A stretch of DNA of 64,000 nt from the NCBI RefSeq assembly GCF_003049575.1, contig NZ_PYWI01000019.1, positions 1 through 64,000 of the forward strand, read 5' to 3'. The stretch is from Lysinibacillus parviboronicapiens. Its GTDB lineage: Bacteria; Bacillota; Bacilli; Bacillales_A; Planococcaceae. Below the pieces are notes generated by a model. That model did not search any database, was not told the origin of the DNA, and was given only the letters and a program-made list of their open reading frames with translations. A program made the position numbers and the translations under genes. Shown piece after piece: positions 7,850 to 15,035 of this stretch (its first letter is position 1; each line of letters begins with the position of its first letter).

Positions 7850-8416
7850 CTAAAAAATACTTTTATATACAAATTGTCTTCCACCCTCTATCAAAGGTTC
7901 CTCAACTCGTTTAACTAATCTTTGCTTGTAGAGTGAATTTAGATGTGTGCTAATTAAATTCGGTTGTTTGTTTAGTAAATCAGCTATATCTCTAGCAGTA
8001 GTCATTTTTAGTAAGTATACCTGGTCTAAAATTTTACTATGCGTGTCAGAAATATCACCGATAAAGTTCGCTTTTCCATTGGCGTCTTTTTCAACAATCG
8101 CTAATTTTGTGCCGTGTAAAGTTGTTTCAATATTATAAGCATGCTCATGATCCTGATTATTAAGATTGATAAAATAAAGATATTTATCTTTTTCATATTC
8201 ACATAAATGCTTAATTACTTTACTAACCAATTCATCTACTCCAGAGCTATTTATAGCTTGAACATCCTTAAAATCATAGTAAAAAACTGTGTTGGTATCT
8301 GCATGTGAAATTATTTTAATAATTTCCTCTTTAATTGGTGCTACTTTTATTCTACTAATAAGGTACTTATTACTTATCAACTCCGGACAAAGTGATACCG
8401 CATTAATAATAATCAC
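7850..8416 (-). CDS. STAS-like (DUF4325-type) domain with C-terminal winged helix
   Basis: 188 residues. The first 110 or so resemble the STAS-like DUF4325 fold (FYYDFKDVQAINSSGVDEL contains the conserved Ser-Gly turn). Residues about 125-188 look like a MarR/ArsR-type winged helix (MTTARDIADLLNKQPNLIST; VKRVEEPLIEGGRQFVY wing). The start is unusual: the GTG at 8416 overlaps its own AAAGGGG ribosome site, and the codons at normal spacing are ATT, so the exact start is uncertain. It lies 64 bp downstream of the STAS-ATPase gene. Together they suggest a phospho- or partner-switch that controls transcription. Confidence 0.6.
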   Translation of the reverse strand: MIIINAVSLCPELISNKYLISRIKVAPIKEEIIKIISHADTNTVFYYDFKDVQAINSSGVDELVSKVIKHLCEYEKDKYLYFINLNNQDHEHAYNIETTLHGTKLAIVEKDANGKANFIGDISDTHSKILDQVYLLKMTTARDIADLLNKQPNLISTHLNSLYKQRLVKRVEEPLIEGGRQFVYKSIF

Positions 8417-8480
8417 CCCTTTGATTTCAATTCTAGATTTGAAAACGTTAAATTAACCTTATTATACTTTTTAATTATTG

Positions 8481-9326
8481 TCAAGCTACTTCTATACAAA
8501 AATCGTAGTAAGTACCTGGATACGTTGATGTCGTTTTAAAAATATGAATATCTCGACTTAAAATATCGTATATATTATTACCTGTCTTCAATAACAGCCT
8601 AGTACTTTTAAAACTATCAGCAAAAGAATTTATTCGCATATTATTCAATCCCATACCACCGGAAGATTCTCTTGTACTTTCGTTTACCATAAAAGCCTTT
8701 CTTAAAATCTCGTGTTGAGCAACGAAGGAATTTTCCTTAGTTTTAAATTTTTGTATAATACCCACTCCATCATCGGCAATGCCTATACGAATTTTATTAG
8801 AAGTCTTATATAATTGAATTGTTACATACCCATTCCCCTCACTATGATGAAGAATGTTTGTACCTAGTTCCGTTGTAATGTTCATTATATTATTAGCAAT
8901 TTTTTTCGATAAATTATTTTGAGTAAATATTTTAAAAATAGAGTCTGTCATACATTCAACATCCTCTTCTGTTTTTAATGGTAAAATTTCTAATAAAATT
9001 GAGCTTGTATCATTTCTATTCCTTAACTCGAATTCCTCTATATGATAATCTCTTAATATATTTGAAGGTAAATTTTTAAAAAAATTTAACCTTTCAAGAT
9101 ACGATACATTCTGGCAGCCGTTTAGATCTAAATGTACATCCATAAATTTATTTAAATTTTGTATAGCAAGTACCAAGCTTACCATTCCTAATGGAGTTAT
9201 AAAAGTTAAGTTTGAAGCATTAATTTTTATTTTTTTATAATTTTTATCAATTGCTGCATATACTTGCTGATTGAAACTATCAATACTAGCAATTGAGCTT
9301 ACTATATTCGGCAATAATATTTCCAA
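8481..9326 (-). CDS. STAS-like/GHKL ATPase protein (anti-sigma-kinase-like)
   Basis: 281 residues from a TTG start, with GGGGGG upstream. An N-terminal STAS-like domain (about 1-95; NASNLTFITPLGMVSL) joins a C-terminal HATPase domain. That domain has an N-box (NIMNITTELGTNILHHSEGN, about 147-166), a G1 box (IADDGVGI, about 183-190) and a G2 box (SSGGMGLNNM, about 221-230). These are the ATP-binding motifs of SpoIIAB/RsbW-type kinases and related GHKL proteins. No histidine phosphoacceptor domain is seen. With the STAS/wHTH gene next to it, it could form a two-part switch. The substrate is unknown. Confidence 0.75.
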   Translation of the reverse strand: MEILLPNIVSSIASIDSFNQQVYAAIDKNYKKIKINASNLTFITPLGMVSLVLAIQNLNKFMDVHLDLNGCQNVSYLERLNFFKNLPSNILRDYHIEEFELRNRNDTSSILLEILPLKTEEDVECMTDSIFKIFTQNNLSKKIANNIMNITTELGTNILHHSEGNGYVTIQLYKTSNKIRIGIADDGVGIIQKFKTKENSFVAQHEILRKAFMVNESTRESSGGMGLNNMRINSFADSFKSTRLLLKTGNNIYDILSRDIHIFKTTSTYPGTYYDFCIEVA

Positions 9327-10175
9327 GCTTTTAGCCCCCCAAATGAGATAGTGATACCATCATAACAGTCAATAGTTCAATTCAACAAACATTAAGTAAT
9401 GAAATTCAAAAAAATACAATTTTTGTGTTTTTATCTTGAAAAATTAATAAAAAAATCTCTAATCACTTTATGAATCGAATTCTGAATGCTCGCAATGAAA
9501 TCCCCCCTGCTTTGAAATAGTTCTATCTTTAAGTGAAGTTTATGTATCGGTGATAATTAAAAAAAGGTAATTTAGAAAAAGGTGGATTGCTTTTTAACAT
9601 TAGCAGTGGATACAAGATATTTCAATATATTGTAAGGCTGGTCATTTTACCCTACTCATAATCTGGTTTCTAATATGAGTAACCAATATTAGTGTCGATA
9701 AAACGTAACGAACCTTTATACTGGCGGTAGCCTCATATACAAGCCCTGTATTGATGTGACCACTAAATAGTATATAAAGATTTTTTCGTGTTGGTTACTT
9801 TTAATGGTTACCATTTTTCAATTTGATATAGTGATTTGAAGGTATTGTTAAATTAAATGAAAAATAAACTACTCTAATAAACAATAAATCCGAATTTTAT
9901 TACCAGAAATCCACTTACATCTATTCAAATAGAATAAATCAACTGCTATCATATATAAAAATCCTTCTTTTGTTCATTTATTTTTATCTATCAAAAAATT
10001 TTATACGGTCTCTTGGACTGAAAACCACTTAATTTTTTTCCTTTTATTTAAAACTCAATTTTTATTGAAAGCCCCTAAAAATATCCTCTGCTCACTTTTG
10101 AGCATTTTTCTATATATTGAACAATTCAATTATTTTTTCTAGTTGGCATTTTACCCCACCAATCTTTGTAATATA
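9327..10175. other. Noncoding stretch upstream of the structured region
   Basis: No convincing gene on either strand. An 8-bp hairpin (TACTCATA/TATGAGTA) occurs at 9,653-9,682, enclosed by TGGTCA near 9,638 and TGACCA near 9,758. It could belong to the same RNA as the structured region that follows, but the intervening sequence is AT-rich and otherwise featureless. Confidence 0.3.
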
Positions 10176-10780
10176 GAGCAAAAAAGAACGCTGATTTTTT
10201 GCTCTAACAGAATCAACACAGCGTTTTATATAAAGAAAAAATCCAATTTCAGATCGTGCTGTTGCCTACCTCTGATTTGGTCTGGATCACATAGCTGTTG
10301 CTCGATACCAGTTGTTCCAAATACCTTATCTCAAAATTAGCTTGGAGATAAATATTAAATGGTGGTAGTACACCTAAAAATATAAGGGGCTAGCACTCTA
10401 TGGGCAGGAGTGACGGAAATATTGCCAAGTGCATTAGCGACTACTTTTAAAAGTAGGTTACTTGTTACATTTAGTCATTGGATTTTTGTCTGCGGACATT
10501 GACCTCACTTCTTACCTTTTAGGTGAATCTTGCTTTAGAGCAAGCATAAGTGAGTTGCACCCGCTACTTTAGCGTTAAGCACGGATGCTTAAAGTTGTGC
10601 AAATGTATTACTTAACACTTTCATTATCTTTATGAAAATCAATAATTTATATAACACCATATAGACAGTATGGATTATAAGGTAGGAATGCTTGTTATTT
10701 CATGCTTTTCCAACACCCTTCTATATAAATTTCATAAAGATAGGCAAATTTCACTACATGGGCGGAGTCTGCCCTTTTTT
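10176..10780 (+). ncRNA. Candidate large structured RNA upstream of a tyrosine recombinase
   Basis: About 600 bases without a credible gene contain many nested inverted repeats. GAGCAAAAAA/TTTTTTGCTC (10,176-10,204) has loop AACGCTG, which can pair with CAGCGTT at 10,219-10,225 (pseudoknot). Hairpins follow at 10,326-10,351, 10,394-10,412 and 10,441-10,456. GTCA/TGAC (10,474-10,503) directly abuts a three-way junction CTCACTT/AAGTGAG (10,504-10,554, inner hairpins ACCT/AGGT and CTTGCT/AGCAAG). That abuts a second, TTGCAC/GTGCAA (10,555-10,602, inner CGCTA/TAGCG and TTAAGCA/TGCTTAA). A bulged 21-bp stem (10,625-10,653 with 10,722-10,742) and a terminator close the set. I identified the pairings by eye. 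The 5' end is unknown and no known RNA family is recognised. Confidence 0.5.
10760..10780 (+). terminator. Terminator just before the recombinase gene
   Basis: GGGC and GCCC form a GC-rich stem with a closing G-T pair, followed directly by six T. It points in the plus direction and lies 8 bp before the recombinase ATG. It therefore ends a transcript coming from the structured region rather than the recombinase message. Confidence 0.6.
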
Positions 10781-10788
10781 ATAAAGTT

Positions 10789-11787
10789 ATGAAGAAAGGA
10801 ATGCTTGTTATCGGAAATCGAGGATGGATTAAAACAGAAAGAGAGATTCGCCTGGCCATATCTACTAATAAAGATGTGAGCAATAAAGGAACCTATTTAA
10901 ACTTGATACTCCAATTAAATAAAATTGCTAGACATGGAAAAGGAGTCAGTGTGAATAAAACACTACCTCAATACTACAATCATATGGACTTATTTTGCCG
11001 CTTCGTAGCGGACAACTATAATTTAAAAACACTTGCTAATATTCAAAATAAGCATCTTGTAGATTATGTAATCGAACGACAAAGCGAAGGCAAATCCGCT
11101 TCTACAATTAAAAATGATTTAGCAGCTATAAGATATTTTCATGACCAAATCCCGAATACCCGTTATCAATTGAGTAGCAATCAAACGTTAAGCGAAAATT
11201 ATAACGAATTCCATTTAGAAAGAAGACGCTTTGGTCGAGTTGACCGTCGTCCTACTGAACTAGAATATCAAGCTTTAGTAACACTTGCACAACAATCTAG
11301 AACTCCTTCACTCGCACTCATTATTATGCTATGTCGTGAGCAAGGCTTACGTGTACATGAAGCGGTTAGATTAAGCCGTGCAGATGCTGAAAAAGCATTA
11401 CGTGAAGGTTTTCTAACTGTTAAAGGAAAAGGGGGACTAATACGACAAATTCCCTTACAAGTACAATCTATTAGCGTTTTACAAGATGCAATGCAACAGG
11501 TCAATCGCGGAGAGAAACTTTTTGTACCGCCAGATCAAAAAGCACATCAAGTGATTCAACGTGCGCAAGATTTTATCAGGAATAGTCGCCATAAAATATT
11601 AGATCCATTCAATCCACGCCCAAGCGGTGTTGAAATTACAATGCATAGCTTTAGACATGCCTATGCAAAAGAGCAATATGAACTATTCATTGAGAAAGGC
11701 TATAACGAAGAGAATGCACGATTAGCAGTCTCTAAATTAATTGGTCATAACCGTGAAGATGTTACACGAATTTATTTAGCTGAATAA
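10789..11787 (+). CDS. Tyrosine recombinase/integrase, 332 aa
   Basis: An N-terminal SAM-like core-binding domain (about 35-120) is followed by a catalytic domain with the expected residues: Arg in GLRVHEAVRLS, Lys in VKGKGG, HSFRHAYA, the second His in GHNRED, and Tyr in TRIYLAE four residues from the end. It fits the Integrase_1-type recombinases more than the phage-like integrases further right. The ATG has no good ribosome site because the terminator lies directly upstream. The 15-bp stretch AGGAATGCTTGTTAT occurs both in the leader (10,684-10,698) and inside the gene (10,797-10,811). No attachment site was identified for this enzyme. Confidence 0.85.
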   Translation: MKKGMLVIGNRGWIKTEREIRLAISTNKDVSNKGTYLNLILQLNKIARHGKGVSVNKTLPQYYNHMDLFCRFVADNYNLKTLANIQNKHLVDYVIERQSEGKSASTIKNDLAAIRYFHDQIPNTRYQLSSNQTLSENYNEFHLERRRFGRVDRRPTELEYQALVTLAQQSRTPSLALIIMLCREQGLRVHEAVRLSRADAEKALREGFLTVKGKGGLIRQIPLQVQSISVLQDAMQQVNRGEKLFVPPDQKAHQVIQRAQDFIRNSRHKILDPFNPRPSGVEITMHSFRHAYAKEQYELFIEKGYNEENARLAVSKLIGHNREDVTRIYLAE

Positions 11788-11831
11788 AATTTGTTGTGAG
11801 TACTCTATAAATATCATTTTACGTAGCTATA

Positions 11832-12272
11832 ATGTTTAAAATATCAAAGGATGTGGTTAAAATACTAAATCAATATGAAGAAAATGAACAAATTGTAGAA
11901 CTAAATAAAAAAATTATTTCGTTAGAACACTCATTAAAAACTGAAACTCAACGATTAAAAGAAGCAATTGGAGCATGGCGACGTAAAGTTGAGGGAAATG
12001 GATTACGTAAGCATTCAATAAGAGAAGGCTACAATGCTGAAAGAGGAACACATTATAAAGTATTTATCTTAGATTTACCAGGGGATTTAGAAATTGAATT
12101 TGTTCTAGAAATTATAAAAGACGAAATGTTAACAGACTTATATCCTTTTACTTTTCGAAAAGTAGACTTTTCGCGCCGCTATAAAGGCTGGCTACTAGAA
12201 GTAGAAAGAACTTTAAACAAATCAATGCAGGTAGAAACAGAACTTTTAATGAAATACTATAGTCAAAATTAA
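11832..12272 (+). CDS. Hypothetical protein, 146 aa, behind the recombinase
   Basis: Starts 44 bp after the recombinase stop, with no strong ribosome site. Residues about 10-50 are predicted coiled coil (EQIVELNKKIISLEHSLK). A mixed alpha/beta domain follows (HYKVFILDLPGDLEIEFVL; YPFTFRKVDFSRRYKGW). There is no signal peptide or membrane helix. No family is recognised. Its position suggests a partner of the recombinase, such as a directionality or accessory factor, but nothing in the protein proves this. Confidence 0.55.
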   Translation: MFKISKDVVKILNQYEENEQIVELNKKIISLEHSLKTETQRLKEAIGAWRRKVEGNGLRKHSIREGYNAERGTHYKVFILDLPGDLEIEFVLEIIKDEMLTDLYPFTFRKVDFSRRYKGWLLEVERTLNKSMQVETELLMKYYSQN

Positions 12273-12451
12273 ATATTCATTCAGAAGCATTATATAAATA
12301 GAACCTAATTATACAAAACATAAAGAGAGGAAATTCTCTCCCTCTCTTCTCACCTTACAATGCTCATCATCTTCTTTAGTAATATCAATCTCAACTGTTT
12401 CTGGTTTCATATTTAATCCAAGTGAATTTGAAAATTCCGCACATACAATGC

Positions 12452-13426
12452 TTATGATAAAAAAGAATTTATAAACTCTCTATTTCTTTCAATATACTCC
12501 ATTTTCTTAATAGTTTCTCTCTCTATTTCTTTATATACAAAGAAAAGTTCTTTTTCTAAATTACTTTTGTGTTCTTGTTCAATAAAAATTTCGTTTCTCA
12601 AATCTAAAAGCAGTTTACTTAAATTTGCTGTACATATTCTTTCCCCTATATCTGATTCACGGTTACTTAAAAACCTATTAAATATGCTTTTCTTTGCTTT
12701 TTTAATAACCTCTTTAAATTCTTTTATTTGCAAATTATAGTCATTTTTCAACAACATAATATTAAAATCACTTTCAAGATAAAGTAATTTCCTCGCACAT
12801 TTATTTAATTCATCGTTTATCTCAACAACTTTCTTTTGCAATGTATATAAAGAATTCTCTATTTTAAAAATTTCTTCCTGATTTTCAATCCAAGACACTA
12901 TTCTTATTTCAAATATCTTAATTTTCTTATATAATGCTTGAACCTCTTCTTTTGTTTGTATATTTCCTATTTCACATGTAATAAGGTAACTAATATATTG
13001 TTCTAACTTTTTTATGCTATTCTTCGTTAAATTAATTTCTTTTTGAGAATCATCAGTGCTTTCATATAACAAAAGCTTAACATTATTCATATTTTTTCCT
13101 TGTCTCTTTAAAAATTGTTGTACTAAATACAATTTATAAATACTTATATAATCAAAATTATAATTTCGCCCCATTCTTTGATCATCAAGATATTTAAATT
13201 TACATAACTTTGTAATGTAATAAAGTAAACTACTATCATTTATTTTAAGAATCTTCGAGACTTCTACAAATGTATACAGTTGTTTAACACTTAAAGTTTT
13301 TAAAAACTCCGGAAAAAGCACTTCTTCTTGATCACTATACTTTTTTAAAGCATTATAAATTTTATCTTTGGAAAATAATGTTTTTATTTTTCCGATTTCT
13401 ATGTTGTCTTTATTCAACTGCGTCAC
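12452..13426 (-). CDS. MerR-like DNA-binding protein with long coiled coil
   Basis: 324 residues. Residues about 48-115 resemble a MerR/RacA-type winged helix (LYTFVEVSKILKINDSSLLY, then FDYISIYKLYLVQQFLKRQG). From about 130 onward the protein is almost entirely charged heptad-rich helix. DNA-anchoring coiled-coil proteins such as RacA, and some plasmid proteins of Bacillales, share this plan. The start follows a weak purine tract. The gene is convergent with the 146-aa gene and co-oriented with the two small genes upstream. It might be a segregation/anchoring protein or a regulator. The specific family is not identified. Confidence 0.55.
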   Translation of the reverse strand: MTQLNKDNIEIGKIKTLFSKDKIYNALKKYSDQEEVLFPEFLKTLSVKQLYTFVEVSKILKINDSSLLYYITKLCKFKYLDDQRMGRNYNFDYISIYKLYLVQQFLKRQGKNMNNVKLLLYESTDDSQKEINLTKNSIKKLEQYISYLITCEIGNIQTKEEVQALYKKIKIFEIRIVSWIENQEEIFKIENSLYTLQKKVVEINDELNKCARKLLYLESDFNIMLLKNDYNLQIKEFKEVIKKAKKSIFNRFLSNRESDIGERICTANLSKLLLDLRNEIFIEQEHKSNLEKELFFVYKEIERETIKKMEYIERNREFINSFLS

Positions 13427-13530
13427 CCCTTACAATACAAGGATTTCAATATTGAATTTACAATTATAGAAAAAGCAGTTTTTTAGAAGTAATTTTGAAC
13501 CCCAAAAACAGCAACATTAAATGCTATAAA

Positions 13531-13830
13531 TTAAAAAGTTATATGTGTTATAGTTCCTTTTCCACGAATATAAATTTCACGATGCCTTGCTTCATTAATA
13601 GCTTTATTTACTATTGATTCATATTGTTTAGTAGGTTCACCCTCATATTCTAAATTTATCCCCACGTAAGGAACGCGATAGCCTTTTGCTTCGACTAATG
13701 TCCTTAGTTCTTTAAACAATTCAGATGTAATATCTTCATGTGCTAAATTTCGAGTAGCTTCTTCATCCTCTAAACTCTCTACAATTTTGTATACATCCAT
13801 CGTGAGTTGACCTTTAAAAAGTGCTTTCAT
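13531..13830 (-). CDS. Hypothetical protein, 99 aa
   Basis: Small acidic protein. Two starts are possible: the ATG at 13,830, or an internal ATG at 13,800 preceded by AAAGG. The C-terminal part (REIYIRGKGTITHITF) looks like paired beta strands. It overlaps the upstream 103-aa gene by 17 bp, so the two are probably translationally coupled. No family is recognised. Confidence 0.5.
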   Translation of the reverse strand: MKALFKGQLTMDVYKIVESLEDEEATRNLAHEDITSELFKELRTLVEAKGYRVPYVGINLEYEGEPTKQYESIVNKAINEARHREIYIRGKGTITHITF

Positions 13831-14125
13831 CGTTTATCGATCCCCCCGGTATCTTTTCTCTGAGTACAATCCCATCTAAAAAGCCTTGCTTGTATATATC
13901 TTGAAATAATAAGTGCTGATAATTAAGAATTGATATCTGTATCGACTCAGAAATCTCTTTAACTTCTATTTCACTTATGCCTGAAAGAGTTTTGGATAAT
14001 TTCTGTTTAACATCTTTAACCATTTCATTTTGGTGATTCCTAAAAACTTTGTTATGATAAAGCACATCAATCCTTTCATCTATTAATAAAATAAGTGCTG
14101 ATTCAAAGTTTCCGATAACGTTCAA
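13814..14125 (-). CDS. Hypothetical protein, 103 aa
   Basis: A mostly helical small protein (ILLIDERIDVLYHNKVFRNH; LFQDIYKQGFLDGIVLREK) from an ATG preceded by AGGGGGTTGAACG. It is divergent from the XRE regulator, 119 bp away. That interval contains AT-rich dyads, including ATGTATATTTACAT, that could be operators. The divergent layout with an XRE repressor resembles lysogeny-type control regions of mobile elements. Function unknown. Confidence 0.5.
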   Translation of the reverse strand: MNVIGNFESALILLIDERIDVLYHNKVFRNHQNEMVKDVKQKLSKTLSGISEIEVKEISESIQISILNYQHLLFQDIYKQGFLDGIVLREKIPGGSINDESTF

Positions 14126-14244
14126 CCCCCTTATTTACCCATTATGTATATTTACATTTTAAGTATAATTTATTTTCTATTGATTGTAAAATACAATAAC
14201 TGTACGATTAATTAAACGATATAAGTGGAGTTGAAATAACATTT

Positions 14245-14598
14245 ATGAATAACTTGCAAATAGGACAGTTAATACGTTCGTTACGCAAAGAAAATAATTT
14301 AAGTATGAGCGATTTTGCTCAAAAATTAGATATTTCTCAAGCATCTATTTCACGAATAGAGAGCGGTATTCAGGAAGCGAATTATGCACTGTTAAGTGAA
14401 ATTTGCGAACAATTTGGGCTAACGCTTAGCTCATTCTTTTTATTAATGGAAAACAAAGTTGATACAACTATTAAGATTCCACAAGATCAATCTCTACAAA
14501 GTGAAAATATAGATGACGAATTATTTAATATAATTAAAAATTTATCAGAGGAACAAAAAAAGGGATTATATGTACTGTTACTTCCCTATATCAGATAA
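14245..14598 (+). CDS. XRE-family helix-turn-helix regulator
   Basis: 117 residues. Residues about 7-60 form a classic Cro/CI-type HTH (IGQLIRSLRKENNLSMSDFA, then LDISQASISRIESG). The C-terminal tail is short and acidic, ending in a helix (EEQKKGLYVLLLPYI). The ribosome site is poor (GTGGAG 14 bases upstream). It probably represses the divergent small genes and itself by binding the dyads between 14,126 and 14,244. A bidirectional terminator follows directly. Confidence 0.85.
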   Translation: MNNLQIGQLIRSLRKENNLSMSDFAQKLDISQASISRIESGIQEANYALLSEICEQFGLTLSSFFLLMENKVDTTIKIPQDQSLQSENIDDELFNIIKNLSEEQKKGLYVLLLPYIR

Positions 14599-14611
14599 TT
14601 TCCCATAAGAA

Positions 14612-14653
14612 AAACCTTAGTTTCTCGTATTTAAACGAAAACTAAGGTTTTTT
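14612..14653. terminator. Bidirectional terminator, left border of the DUF2075/MazG module
   Basis: AACCTTAGTTT pairs with AAACTAAGGTT and is followed by T6. It serves the XRE gene (plus) and the MazG-like gene (minus). A near-identical hairpin, loop included, recurs at 16,894-16,933. Confidence 0.7.
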
Positions 14654-14693
14654 AAATGCTCTTTAGATGAATATTATATATTTGTATTAATAT

Positions 14694-15034
14694 TTATATC
14701 TCATTGTATTTAGTATTTTTTCCAGCAAACTTTTCAACAGGATATTTCCTATTATTTTTTTGAAGTTTATTATTTATTATATTTATTAAGTCCATATCCG
14801 TCTCATTCGCAAACAATATCGCATAAATCAAAACATCCGCTAGCTCCTCCTTCATCTTATCTAAGTTCTTTTCAACCGCTTCCTCACTCGTTTTCCATTG
14901 AAATAGTTCTAATAATTCACTTGCTTCTAGTGATAAGGAGAGCGCTAGATCCTTAGGATTATGGAATTGCTGCCAGTTACGTTGGTCTCGAAATTGCAAA
15001 AAATATTTTCACAGAGTTGCTCTAACTCACTCAT
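14694..15034 (-). pseudogene. MazG-like nucleotide pyrophosphohydrolase, frameshifted near its start
   Basis: The MazG fold is plain from FRDQRNWQQFHNPKDLALSL through SLEASELLELFQWK to KEELADVLIYAILFA (the metal-binding E-x-x-E and E-x-x-D motifs). The natural start is an ATG at 15,034, directly after the stop of the upstream ATPase gene, giving MSELEQLCENIF. A run of six A on the plus strand (14,998-15,003) then puts the rest out of frame. One added base would restore a continuous reading. A TTG at 14,999 could start a protein lacking about 12 residues. It is either a real frameshift, slippage, or a sequencing error. MazG-like enzymes hydrolyse non-canonical or excess NTPs. Confidence 0.7.
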
Positions 15035-15035
15035 G

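Noticed and set aside
10143-10340. 65-aa plus-strand gene
   Set aside because: No ribosome site, and it runs through the pseudoknot and hairpins of the structured region.
10176-10780. Retron or group II intron
   Set aside because: No reverse transcriptase or maturase gene lies in or near the region; the neighbouring gene is a tyrosine recombinase.
12309-12445. C-terminal gene fragment on the minus strand (contains ETVEIDITKEDDEHCKV)
   Set aside because: The sequence looks protein-like, possibly the end of a decayed gene, but it has no start, no ribosome site and no recognisable family.
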